A stretch of 64,000 nucleotides of DNA from 62-47 sp051954235 (GTDB lineage Bacteria > Pseudomonadota > Alphaproteobacteria > Rhizobiales > Xanthobacteraceae). Below, one piece after another: positions 53,532 through 61,508 of the stretch. Every line of letters begins with the position of its first letter. Position 1 is the stretch's first letter. The notes under the pieces are model-generated. The model saw only the letters and a program-made list of their open reading frames with translations, had not been told where the DNA came from and made no database searches. The stretch covers positions 1 to 64,000 of the forward strand of contig JBQCHY010000022.1 of assembly GCA_051954235.1 (NCBI GenBank). The letters are read 5' to 3'. The position numbers were made by a program, and so were the translations under genes.

Positions 53532-53911
53532 TTCGCCCATAGTGTCGTCATCAGGCCGGAGAACATCAGTTCACCGTCGGCCCGGCGGGTCTCCGACCCG
53601 AACCGCACCCAACGACGGTCGCCTTTCAGTTCCTTGCCCTCGCAACTCAACCCGGTGACCAACTCATCGCCGATCTTCGGCATTTTATTCACCGTGAACA
53701 GTTGCTGGCCGTGGACATTGCCGGGCGGGCGCGGCACCAGAATGTCGGAATAGGCGCGGATGTAGACTGCGGCCATCATGCCGGGCGGCATGGTGTCGCC
53801 ATCACGATCCGCCGGAAACAGCGTCAGCCATTGCTCGACGAGGTCGCGGCCAAGCGTAAGAGTCCTGCTGCCGATCAGCTTGCCGGGCTCGAAGGTGTCG
53901 AACGCAAACAT
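53528..53911 (-). CDS. MaoC/FAS1-like hot-dog protein without catalytic motif
   Basis: 127 residues with a hot-dog-like pattern (GRDLVEQWLTLFPADRDG, MMAAVYIRAYSDILVPRP, GELMFSGLMTTLWAK) but no Asp-x4-His hydratase motif. It resembles the N-terminal, substrate-binding half of ChsH2. It is directly adjacent to the DUF35 gene (no intervening base) and overlaps the MaoC gene by 4 bp, so the three products are probably made together. Confidence 0.78.
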   Translation of the reverse strand: MFAFDTFEPGKLIGSRTLTLGRDLVEQWLTLFPADRDGDTMPPGMMAAVYIRAYSDILVPRPPGNVHGQQLFTVNKMPKIGDELVTGLSCEGKELKGDRRWVRFGSETRRADGELMFSGLMTTLWAK

Positions 53912-54310
53912 CTATCGGGGCCTCGCCTGCGGCAACGGATACTCGCCCTCGGTCGGCTCGAAGAATATTTCGATCGGCATTCCGATGCTGACGGTCTCCG
54001 GATCGACGCCGCGCAGATTCACCATCGCGCGCACGCCCTCGTCCAGAGCAACGATTGCGATCACATACGGCACATCGGCCTTGAAGGACTCCAGCGGTGC
54101 GCGGTGAACCACCGTGAACGAATAGACCGTGCCGCGACCGCTCGACGGCAGCCAGTCCGTATCCGCGCTATGGCAGGCGGTACACGTCAGGCGCGGCGGA
54201 AACTGGTTATGACCGCAGGCCTTGCAGTGCTGGAATTCGAATCGGCCATCCTTGCAGCTCGACCAGAAGCGTTGCGTCACGACATTGGGTTGCGGGAGCG
54301 GCTTCGACAT
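53912..54310 (-). CDS. DUF35 zinc-ribbon/OB-fold protein (ChsH2 C-domain-like)
   Basis: 132 residues: N-terminal rubredoxin-like zinc ribbon with C-x2-C...C-x2-C (HCKACGHNQFPPRLTCTAC) then an OB fold (GRGTVYSFTVVHRAPLESF, GMPIEIFFEP). DUF35 proteins pair with thiolase-fold enzymes; in M. tuberculosis this domain of ChsH2 is required by the aldolase Ltp2. It sits between the hot-dog gene and the thiolase gene, consistent with such a complex. Confidence 0.9.
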   Translation of the reverse strand: MSKPLPQPNVVTQRFWSSCKDGRFEFQHCKACGHNQFPPRLTCTACHSADTDWLPSSGRGTVYSFTVVHRAPLESFKADVPYVIAIVALDEGVRAMVNLRGVDPETVSIGMPIEIFFEPTEGEYPLPQARPR

Positions 54311-54313
54311 GGC

Positions 54314-55468
54314 TCAATTCCTCCCCAGCACGAGCGAACAGTGCGCGGACAGGATGCCGCCGTCGCCATGAACGAACGCCAGTTCAGGAGACTTGACCTG
54401 GCGGCCCTCGGCCTCACCGCGCAGTTGTCGCACCGCCTCGACCACATGGAACATGCCGCCAGCGGCACCGGAATGCGCGTAGGAGAGTAGCCCGCCATGG
54501 GTGTTGCAAGGCAACTGGCCGTCAAGATCGAGCGCGCCGCCGAGAATGGCGGGCCCCGCTTCGCCGCGCGCAAAGAATCCAATCGATTCCAGTTCCGCCA
54601 GCAGCGTGATCGTGAAGCTGTCGTAGATTTCCGCGACATCGATATCGGCCGGCTTGACACCCGCACGGCCGAATGCCTGCCGCGACGATTGCTTGCAGCC
54701 GAAATCCGTCAGCGACGGCGACGCAATGATGTGTTCATGGGTATTCATCTGACCAGCGCCGAGAACGTCGATGCCTCGCTTGCGCGTATCCCGCGCGGCA
54801 TCGGCGGCGCTGATGACGACGGCCGCGCCGCCATCCGAAATCAGGCAGCAATCGAGCAGGCGAAGAGGGGTCGAGATCGGCTTCGACTTCGCCACGTCCT
54901 CCAGCGTGATCGGTTGCCGCATCTGGGCCTTCGGATTGCGCATCGCGTGCTTGCGATGGGCGACCGCGACGCCGGCTAGATGCTCCAGCGTCACGCCGTA
55001 GTCGTGCATGTAGCGCTGCGCGACCAGCGCATAGGCCGACGGCACGCTGATGCCATAGGGCCGCTCGAACTGGGCGTGTCCGACTTCCGACAACGCCGCC
55101 ACCGCCTTGTCACGCGACATGCCGGTCAGCCGGTTGTCGCCGCAGACCGCGAGAACATGCCGGCAAATTCCCGCCTCGATCAGCGCGGCGGCCTGCATCA
55201 CCTGCGCGCAGGCCGTCGCGCCCCCCGCGGACACCGCGATCGAGTAGGACGGCATGATGCCGAGGAATTCACTCACCACCGACGACAGCATCAGATGCGG
55301 CTCGGTGAACGAATACGCACACAACACGCCGTCGATATCGCCGAGCGACAGCCCTGCGTCGGCCACAGCCGCTGCCGCGGCCTCCGCCTGCAATCCGAGC
55401 GATGTCGAACCTTCGACCTTGCCGACCGCCGTATCGGCGACGCCGGTGATAACCGCCTTCGCTGCCAT
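54314..55468 (-). CDS. Thiolase-fold enzyme lacking the nucleophile Cys (Ltp2-like)
   Basis: 384-residue SCP2/thiolase-family protein. At the position of the usual N-terminal active-site Cys (NNNC-x-TG) the sequence reads AVSAGGATACAQV, with Gly instead. The C-terminal part keeps NTHGG and YAHSGAAGG, a His-containing motif like GHPxGATG. Such Cys-less thiolases with a DUF35 partner include retro-aldolases such as Ltp2. Start at MAAKAVITGVADT; an upstream ATG adds 13 residues. It follows a crotonase gene by 2 bp. Confidence 0.9.
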   Translation of the reverse strand: MAAKAVITGVADTAVGKVEGSTSLGLQAEAAAAAVADAGLSLGDIDGVLCAYSFTEPHLMLSSVVSEFLGIMPSYSIAVSAGGATACAQVMQAAALIEAGICRHVLAVCGDNRLTGMSRDKAVAALSEVGHAQFERPYGISVPSAYALVAQRYMHDYGVTLEHLAGVAVAHRKHAMRNPKAQMRQPITLEDVAKSKPISTPLRLLDCCLISDGGAAVVISAADAARDTRKRGIDVLGAGQMNTHEHIIASPSLTDFGCKQSSRQAFGRAGVKPADIDVAEIYDSFTITLLAELESIGFFARGEAGPAILGGALDLDGQLPCNTHGGLLSYAHSGAAGGMFHVVEAVRQLRGEAEGRQVKSPELAFVHGDGGILSAHCSLVLGRN

Positions 55469-55470
55469 GC

Positions 55471-56283
55471 CTACTTGTCCTTGTTCTTGCGGCCGAACCG
55501 TTCCCACACGAATTCAAGCGGCTTCTTCGCCAGGAAGCCAGCAACCGCCTCGTGATGGTAAGGGGTTTCGAGCGCCACCGCCTGCGCGTAGGATTCCATC
55601 TCGGCGAGTGCGTGCCGATCGAGGTTGAAGGATTGATTCAAGATCGTCTTGGCCATGCCGATAGCGTCGGTCGGTGCGTGCCGGAAGCGCTGCGCGAAGG
55701 CCACGCCGGTCGCCAACGGATCGTCCTGCGGTATGATCTCATGCACGATGCCGAGCCGATGCGCTTCCTCCATCCCGAGCACGCGACCGGAGAAAATAAT
55801 CTCCTTGGCGCGTTGCAGACCGACGATGCGCGGCAGCAGTTGCAGCCCGCCGAGGTCAGGCACCAGACCGATGCGGACGAACACCGCGCACATCTGCGCG
55901 CGCGGCGTCGCCAGAATGAAGTCGGCCGCCAGCGCCAGATTGAATCCCGCGCCGAAGGCCGGACCATCGACCACCGCGACGACGGGAATCTCCAGATCGA
56001 GCAGTTCGCTGAACCAGATGTGCAGCCGGCGGATGCGTTCGCGATTGGCGGTGGTCGGGCGCCGTCCTTCCGACAGTGCACGCAGATCGCCGCCCGCACA
56101 GAAGGCGCCGCCCTCGCCGGCGATCACCAGCGCCTTGGCGCCGCCATTCGCGCGCAACTCGCGCACCACATGCTCAATTTCCTGGCGCATATCGAGATCG
56201 AGCGCGTTGCGCTGCTCGGGCCGGTTCAGAACGAGTTGTGCGATCTCGTCTTCGATGCTGAAGCGGATGGCCTTGAATGTCAT
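55471..56283 (-). CDS. Enoyl-CoA hydratase/isomerase family protein
   Basis: 270-residue crotonase-fold protein with AFCAGGDLRALSEG and GPAFGAGFNLALAADFIL, the oxyanion-hole strands. The position of catalytic Glu144 reads FVRIGLVPDLGG, with Arg in place of Glu, so it may be an isomerase, hydrolase or other crotonase rather than a standard hydratase. The start overlaps the acyl-CoA dehydrogenase stop (ATGA), and the stop is 2 bp before the thiolase start. Confidence 0.85.
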   Translation of the reverse strand: MTFKAIRFSIEDEIAQLVLNRPEQRNALDLDMRQEIEHVVRELRANGGAKALVIAGEGGAFCAGGDLRALSEGRRPTTANRERIRRLHIWFSELLDLEIPVVAVVDGPAFGAGFNLALAADFILATPRAQMCAVFVRIGLVPDLGGLQLLPRIVGLQRAKEIIFSGRVLGMEEAHRLGIVHEIIPQDDPLATGVAFAQRFRHAPTDAIGMAKTILNQSFNLDRHALAEMESYAQAVALETPYHHEAVAGFLAKKPLEFVWERFGRKNKDK

Positions 56284-57422
56284 GATGCGGACCTCAGCTG
56301 GCGCGCAATGATGTTGCGCTGGATTTCCGACGTTCCCTCGCCGATCACATAGACCAGCGCATCGCGATGAAAACGACCCACCGGATATTCGCGCATGATG
56401 CCGGCGCCCCCGAGAATACGGATCGCAGCCTCAGTGACGCGCACCGCCATCTCTGACGCAACCAGCTTCACGCGCGCCGCCGTCGCGCTGTCGATGGTCC
56501 CCTGATCGACCCGCCACGCGCCGTAGTAGACGAACCACTTGGCCGCATCGATCTCCGCCGCCATATCGGCCAGCTTGTGCGCGATCGCCTGATATTCGAT
56601 GATCGGCTTGCCACGGACGATCCGCGTCCTGGCGAAATCGAGCGCGGCGTCGAACGCTCCGCGCGCCATGCCGATGCAATTGGCCGAGACACCGATGCGA
56701 TTTTCCGACAGCGAATCCAGCACGATGTTATAGGTGCCGGTCTCACCGCCGAGCAGGCAATCATCCGGCACGAACGCATTCTCGATATAGATCAGCCCGG
56801 TTTCCGACGAACGGATACCTTCTTTCTTCAGCTTGCTAATGGCGAAGCCGGGATTCGGCAACTCAACCAGAAAAAGACTGATGGCATCCGAGGTGTGCTC
56901 GGATTTCGTCCGCGCGGCGACCGTCAGGAAATCCGCCATCGGCGCGTTGGTGATGTACAGCTTCGAGCCATTGAGCCGCCATCCGCCGTCGACTTTCTCG
57001 GCACGCGTCTTCATGCTGCGAACATCGGAACCGCCATCAGGCTCCGACAGGCCGAAGCCGCCGACCTTCTCACCGGACAATCCAGGCTTGAAAAACCGCT
57101 CCTTCTGCGCCTCGGTACCCGCGCGCCAGATCGGCCAGATCGCAAGATGCGTATGCGCCGACCATGACGACGCAAAGGCCTGGCACACCCGGCTCATCTC
57201 CTCGCGAACGATGCAATCGCTGACCTTGTCGAAACCGGTGCCGCCATCGGCTTCCGGATAACGCACGCCGAGCAAGCCGAGTTCGCCCCACTTGCGAAAC
57301 AACTCTCGCGGGAACACCTCGTTCTCCTCCGCCTCCATGACAAAAGGCGCAATGTCCTGAGCCACGAAGCGGGCAATCGTCTCCCGCACCTGCTCCTGCT
57401 GAGGCGTGAACTGGAAGTCCAT
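56280..57422 (-). CDS. Acyl-CoA dehydrogenase
   Basis: FAD enzyme that introduces the alpha-beta double bond into an acyl-CoA. 380 residues with family segments VGGFGLSEPDGGSDVRSM, NGSKLYITNAPMADF, LGGAGIMREYPVGRF and the C-terminal IGEGTSEIQRNIIARQL carrying the usual catalytic Glu. ATG 57422 has GGAAGGAAGGG upstream. First gene of the minus-strand operon; divergent from a second dehydrogenase gene. Confidence 0.93.
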   Translation of the reverse strand: MDFQFTPQQEQVRETIARFVAQDIAPFVMEAEENEVFPRELFRKWGELGLLGVRYPEADGGTGFDKVSDCIVREEMSRVCQAFASSWSAHTHLAIWPIWRAGTEAQKERFFKPGLSGEKVGGFGLSEPDGGSDVRSMKTRAEKVDGGWRLNGSKLYITNAPMADFLTVAARTKSEHTSDAISLFLVELPNPGFAISKLKKEGIRSSETGLIYIENAFVPDDCLLGGETGTYNIVLDSLSENRIGVSANCIGMARGAFDAALDFARTRIVRGKPIIEYQAIAHKLADMAAEIDAAKWFVYYGAWRVDQGTIDSATAARVKLVASEMAVRVTEAAIRILGGAGIMREYPVGRFHRDALVYVIGEGTSEIQRNIIARQLRSAS

Positions 57423-57625
57423 CGAGCCCTTCCTTCCCAGCTTGCGCTGCGACCGCATCGATCGCGCCGGGTTTCGAGCTCGGGCGAACGAGTACAATTC
57501 TATATGGAGAATTACATTCTCTTCTGAAAATATTCATAGGCGACGGGCCGTCGCCGTGTCAACATCGCGACGCGCATTCCAGAGCGGCGAAAATCCGCCG
57601 CCGATCACGTCGCAGGATAAAACAG
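57423..57625. promoter_or_regulatory. Divergent promoter interval between two acyl-CoA dehydrogenase genes
   Basis: 203 bp separating the divergent starts. The segment 57495-57540 is AT-rich (ACAATTCTATATGGAGAATTACATT), with the imperfect palindrome AATTCT-N9-AGAATT around 57497-57515, a possible operator or promoter. No regulator is encoded beside it. Confidence 0.4.
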
Positions 57626-58783
57626 ATGAGCCACACAAAAACACGTCGTCCGCAGAAGAGCGCCGATCGGGTGCAGTTTCGCGACATGTGCGCGCGCTTT
57701 GCCGCCGCCGAGATCGGCCCGCGCTGGCGCGCGGCGGATCGCGACAAAGTTTTCCCGCGAGATTTTTACGTGGCTGCGGCGAAAGCGGGACTGATCGGCA
57801 TCACCGCGCCGGAAGATATCGGCGGCTCCGAACTCGGCGCTTACGAAGAGGCGATCGCGATGGAGGAGATGGCGAAGGTCAACCCGAACCTCGCTGTCTC
57901 CGTGCTGGTTCAGAACGTCGCTGGCTCGATCCTGTACGACTACGGCTCGCCGGCGCAACGCGACCTCGCGCGCGAGGTGATCGCCGGCAATTGCCTGGTC
58001 GCGATCACGGTGACCGAACCCGAGGCCGGCAACGATGTGCAAAACGTCAAAACCCACGCGCGGCGCGACGGCGACGACTGGATCGTCGACGGCCTGAAAT
58101 CCTTCATCACGCTGGGCGGCGACAGCGATGTCTTGGTGACCCTTGCGCAGACCGATGCGAGCCGCGGTCGCCATGGGATGCACTTTTTCGCCATCGACCG
58201 CCGCAGTCCCGGCGTGACGTGCAGCCAGATCGAAACCTACGTCAATCGCCCCGCCCCGACCTATCGCGTTCAATTCGACAATGTTCGCGTGCCCGAAAGC
58301 CGCCGGCTCGATGCGGGCTTCAAGGAAATCATGACCGGGTTCAACCGCGAGCGCATTATGGTCGCCGCGCGCTGGCTCGGCCATATGCAGGCGTCGTTGA
58401 ACTGGGCACGGGACTACGCCACCACGCGACAACAGTTCGGACGTCCGATCGGCGCCAACCAGTCGATCGCCTTCGCACTGGCGCAGTCCCACGTCGATGT
58501 GGAGGCAACCCGGCACCTCACCTATCACGCCGCCGAACGCTACGATTCCGACGTCCCGCTCAAGGATGTGATCCTCGACGTCTCGTCAGCGAAACTGCTA
58601 GCGACGCAGGCTGTGGTGCGCGTCACGCAAGCCGCGCTGCATATCGGCGGCGGCTGGGGACTGACGGAGGAATTGCCGGCGATGCGCCTCGCGCTCGATG
58701 CACTAGTGGCGCCGGTCACCGTCGGAAGCTGGGAAATCCAGCTGCGTGCCATTGCGCGCGAAATGGGCCTACCCTGCGATTGA
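57626..58783 (+). CDS. Acyl-CoA dehydrogenase-like protein lacking the EGT glutamate
   Basis: 385-residue acyl-CoA dehydrogenase homologue: VTEPEAGNDVQNVKTHARRD, ITLGGDSDVLVTLAQ, and GFNRERIMVAARWLGHMQA are family-like. At the C terminus, where dehydrogenases have E-G-T-x-E-I-Q, it has VTVGSWEIQLRAIAREM, so the usual catalytic Glu is Val. It could be the second subunit of a heteromeric dehydrogenase, with the 56280-57422 product as catalytic partner, as in steroid-degrading FadE pairs. That role is inference. Confidence 0.88.
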   Translation: MSHTKTRRPQKSADRVQFRDMCARFAAAEIGPRWRAADRDKVFPRDFYVAAAKAGLIGITAPEDIGGSELGAYEEAIAMEEMAKVNPNLAVSVLVQNVAGSILYDYGSPAQRDLAREVIAGNCLVAITVTEPEAGNDVQNVKTHARRDGDDWIVDGLKSFITLGGDSDVLVTLAQTDASRGRHGMHFFAIDRRSPGVTCSQIETYVNRPAPTYRVQFDNVRVPESRRLDAGFKEIMTGFNRERIMVAARWLGHMQASLNWARDYATTRQQFGRPIGANQSIAFALAQSHVDVEATRHLTYHAAERYDSDVPLKDVILDVSSAKLLATQAVVRVTQAALHIGGGWGLTEELPAMRLALDALVAPVTVGSWEIQLRAIAREMGLPCD

Positions 58784-58887
58784 CGGATTAACGTCTCGCC
58801 GGGAAGTCATCGTGGGCCGCTCACCTGTGCGGCCCGACAGCCAATGGAAAGCCCGGCAGCAACCTAATCTGGAAAGATCGAGACGGA

Positions 58888-59229
58888 TCACTCCGCGGCA
58901 TCGGTCAGCACCAACCGATTTACACGCGTCTCGCCTTTGATGTTATCGACCGTGACATGGGTATCATACCATGTCAGACGCGGACGGGCCCCGAAGCGCT
59001 CGGTCAATTCCGCGATCCGCGCCTCGGTGAACCAGGCTTCGGCGCTCGCGCGATTCTCCCACAGGTATACCCCGCCCGCGCCTACATCACCGTTCAGGTA
59101 ATCTTTCCGGATCAATCCTTTTGTCGCCAGCGCGCGGTAGGTGGGAGCGGAGCCCGTTCCGCCCTTGATGGCCTGCTCCTCGGTTCGCTTGGGAAGATCG
59201 AATTGAACGATGACGATGCAAGTTGCCAT
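58888..59229 (-). CDS. Small YdhR-like monooxygenase/ABM-type protein
   Basis: 113 residues, single ferredoxin-like alpha+beta barrel of the antibiotic-biosynthesis-monooxygenase/YdhR type: CIVIVQFDLPKRTEEQ, GLIRKDYLNGDVGAGGVYLWENRASAEAW, and AELTERFGARPRL. GGAGG lies seven bases before the ATG. The substrate is unknown; it may act on a quinone-like or ring compound. Confidence 0.72.
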   Translation of the reverse strand: MATCIVIVQFDLPKRTEEQAIKGGTGSAPTYRALATKGLIRKDYLNGDVGAGGVYLWENRASAEAWFTEARIAELTERFGARPRLTWYDTHVTVDNIKGETRVNRLVLTDAAE

Positions 59230-59370
59230 GAAACGTCCTCCGACTTGGAATTCCTACGGTCACTAACTTATCAGTGTGACTAAGCACCTGGATAGATAGA
59301 TAAGTACACCTCGCTGTGCCGCAGAGCGAGCGGCCGTTTACTCATAACTATCCATGATTTTGATGAGAAG

Positions 59371-59631
59371 ATGTTTCTCAACACATCAAAAGTAAAGATC
59401 AGCGAGAGCAGCCGCTTCTTCACAAGGCTGAACGCCGCGCGGCAAGCTGACGACGTTTCCTTTATGCATTCGCTGACCGATGTATTCCGCGCAACCAGTT
59501 GTGCAAGCTGCCTTATGATTGAGGTCACCGAGGATGCCGTTTTCAGCAAGGCGCAGGAGTGTCACGTCGTGCGATCGATCTACCGCGATCTAATCGACGG
59601 CCTTTTATATGAATTGCGCGCGACGAATTAG
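59371..59631 (+). CDS. Small hypothetical protein, 86 residues
   Basis: Starts MFLNTSKVKISESSRFF and contains DDVSFMHSLTDVFRATSCASCLMIEV and HVVRSIYRDLIDGLLYELRA. No signal or membrane segment; CASC could bind metal or be coincidental. Codon use is less GC-biased than in neighbouring metabolic genes. Not recognised. Confidence 0.5.
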   Translation: MFLNTSKVKISESSRFFTRLNAARQADDVSFMHSLTDVFRATSCASCLMIEVTEDAVFSKAQECHVVRSIYRDLIDGLLYELRATN

Positions 59632-59685
59632 AGAACATCTCAGAGCGCGTTGATATCAAGGCGCTGTTCAATATGGAGTGGTCCT

Positions 59686-59874
59686 TTGGTCGATTATGTC
59701 TTGGCAGCAAAATTCCTGCGATCCGCTCACGAAATTCTTGAAAATGGTGGCCAACGTGCGGACGGCCTTCGCAAGGCCATCGACTTTCTCATCGAAGGCG
59801 TTTTGGACGAAAGCCGTCGGACCTCCACTCAGCGCCCGTCCGCCAAGATCATTCCCTACCGGCGGCGGAGCTAA
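59686..59874 (+). CDS. Small hypothetical protein, 62 residues
   Basis: TTG at 59686 with GGAG (59675-59678) seven bases upstream; an earlier TTG at 59650 is less likely. The product has helix-rich VDYVLAAKFLRSAHEILENG, RKAIDFLIEGVLDE, then a basic tail ending PYRRRS. Not recognised; it may pair with the preceding small gene. Confidence 0.5.
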   Translation: MVDYVLAAKFLRSAHEILENGGQRADGLRKAIDFLIEGVLDESRRTSTQRPSAKIIPYRRRS

Positions 59875-60112
59875 ATAACGTATGCTCCGTTAAGTCCAAT
59901 GAGCGTCGCATATCGCGCTTTATGTGCCTGATGGATGCTCCTCGGGAATCGAATGCCGATGCGAGGGTTCCACATCGGTCGGGGTCGGCACGCGATTTGA
60001 ATGGTGATACGATATTCGCCTCTGTTGTGCCGTTGATTCGCCTATTCGCCTCTGCATGGTCGACACCACCGTCGAGGACACATCATCGATTTTGGTGAAA
60101 GGAAGGACATTC
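59875..60112. other. Spacer upstream of the epimerase gene
   Basis: 238 bp without a clear gene. ATTCGCCT occurs three times (60014, about 60036 and 60044), a short imperfect direct repeat that could belong to a promoter region. Nothing else could be assigned. Confidence 0.3.
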
Positions 60113-61135
60113 ATGCAGGTACTGGTGACCGGCAACGCAGGCTTCATAGGCTACCACACGGCGAAGCGGTTGTTGGAGCGCGGCGACTCGGTCGTTGGAA
60201 TCGACGTCGTCAACGACTATTACGATCCGGCCTTAAAGCAAGCGCGCTTGAAAGCCCTAGACGAGGTCGCGGCACGATCCCGCGGCAACTATAAGTTTAT
60301 TCGCTCTGATCTGGCCGACCGCCGCACGCTCGATACCTGCTTCGCGAACCACAAGTTCGACCGGGTCATCCATCTCGCAGCACAGGCAGGCGTGCGCTAC
60401 AGCCTGGAAAATCCGCGGGCTTACGTTGAGAGCAATATCGTCGCCTTCACCCATTTGCTTGAATCCTGTCGCGAAGCACATGCGCCGCACCTGGTCTATG
60501 CCAGCACCAGCAGCGTCTACGGCGCCAATACCAAAATGCCGTTCAGCGAGCACCACGGCGCCAACCATCCGGTGCAATTTTATGCAGCAACCAAACGTTC
60601 CAACGAACTGATGGCGCATAGTTATAGCCATCTGTTTCAATTGCCGACGACCGGCCTGCGCTTCTTCACGGTTTATGGACCGTGGGGCCGGCCGGACATG
60701 GCGCCCTATCTGTTTACGAAAAATATTTTCGCCGGTGAACCGATCAAACTGTTCAACAACGGCGAGCACATGCGTGACTTCACTTATATCGACGATATCG
60801 TCGAAGGCATCCTGCGCACCAGCGACGACATCGCGCGCCCGAATCCCAATTGGGATAGCGATCACCCCGATCCTGCGAGCAGCAGCGCGCCGTTTCGCAT
60901 CTTCAACATCGGCAACAGCAACCCGGTGATGCTGTCGGAGTTCATCGAAGCAATCGAAGCCTCGCTGAACAAGAAGGCGATCCGCGAATTGCTGCCGATG
61001 CAGCCGGGCGATGTGCCGAGTACCTTCGCCGACGTCAGTATGATTTCCTCAACCGTTGGCTATCGGCCGCAGGTGTCGGTCCGCGAAGGCGTTGCCCGCT
61101 TCGTGCACTGGTATCGCGAATATGCAGAATCGTAG
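60113..61135 (+). CDS. UDP-glucuronate 4-epimerase-like NAD-dependent epimerase
   Basis: 340-residue short-chain dehydrogenase-type epimerase. N-terminal NAD loop TGNAGFIGYHTAKRL, family segment GDSVVGIDVVNDYYDP, active-site STSSVYG and YAATK (Tyr and Lys), and RFFTVYGPWGRPDMA, together typical of enzymes converting UDP-glucuronate to UDP-galacturonate. ATG 60113 with AAGGAAGG about six bases upstream gives the correct N terminus; an earlier ATG adds 19 residues. The UDP-glucose dehydrogenase at 62-63 kb would supply its substrate. Confidence 0.92.
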   Translation: MQVLVTGNAGFIGYHTAKRLLERGDSVVGIDVVNDYYDPALKQARLKALDEVAARSRGNYKFIRSDLADRRTLDTCFANHKFDRVIHLAAQAGVRYSLENPRAYVESNIVAFTHLLESCREAHAPHLVYASTSSVYGANTKMPFSEHHGANHPVQFYAATKRSNELMAHSYSHLFQLPTTGLRFFTVYGPWGRPDMAPYLFTKNIFAGEPIKLFNNGEHMRDFTYIDDIVEGILRTSDDIARPNPNWDSDHPDPASSSAPFRIFNIGNSNPVMLSEFIEAIEASLNKKAIRELLPMQPGDVPSTFADVSMISSTVGYRPQVSVREGVARFVHWYREYAES

Positions 61136-61235
61136 AGCGCCGGTCCTAAATGGCAGGAATTTACCTACGCGGGTTTGACCGGGCAGCACTCTCGCGGATG
61201 AAGCCAACAGTTCTGACTGCTCGCGCCGTCAGACT

Positions 61236-61508
61236 TTACGAAAGCCAACGATTATTCCGACCGAGGCTGAAGAGTTTAAGATCAGCAGGTACACCATCAT
61301 AGATCGGTGCAACCGGATAATTGCCGCTAGCCATAGAGCTAGTGACCACTCGGCCCGCCGCGAGCGGTGTTATTGCGAATCATCGAACATAACAACGCTG
61401 CTTGGTCACCAGCATCGGGCGCCAGTCGGCGGACAATGCTGCTTCATGCGCTATACTCACGCTATGGACGAACGATTGCGCGCCAATAACGCAAAAAATC
61501 GGAAATAA
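61236..61508 (-). pseudogene. Possible degenerate coding remnant
   Basis: In the 373-bp stretch between the epimerase stop and the next minus-strand gene, one minus-strand frame reads about 90 codons with one TGA (61380-61382). The peptide on the upstream side ends LVTKQRCYVR, and that after it contains GNYPVAPIYDGVPADLKLF and closes at TAA 61236-61238. Its composition looks protein-like, but the third-position GC is only moderate. I do not recognise a family. It could be chance; the rest of the 373 bp shows nothing. Confidence 0.3.

Noticed and set aside
59285..59310. GATA tandem run (GGATAGATAGATAAG)
   Set aside because: Only three units; too short to be called a microsatellite with any function.
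60014..60054. Three ATTCGCCT units suggesting a CRISPR or operator array
   Set aside because: Units are only eight bases, unequally spaced and without a palindromic repeat-spacer structure.
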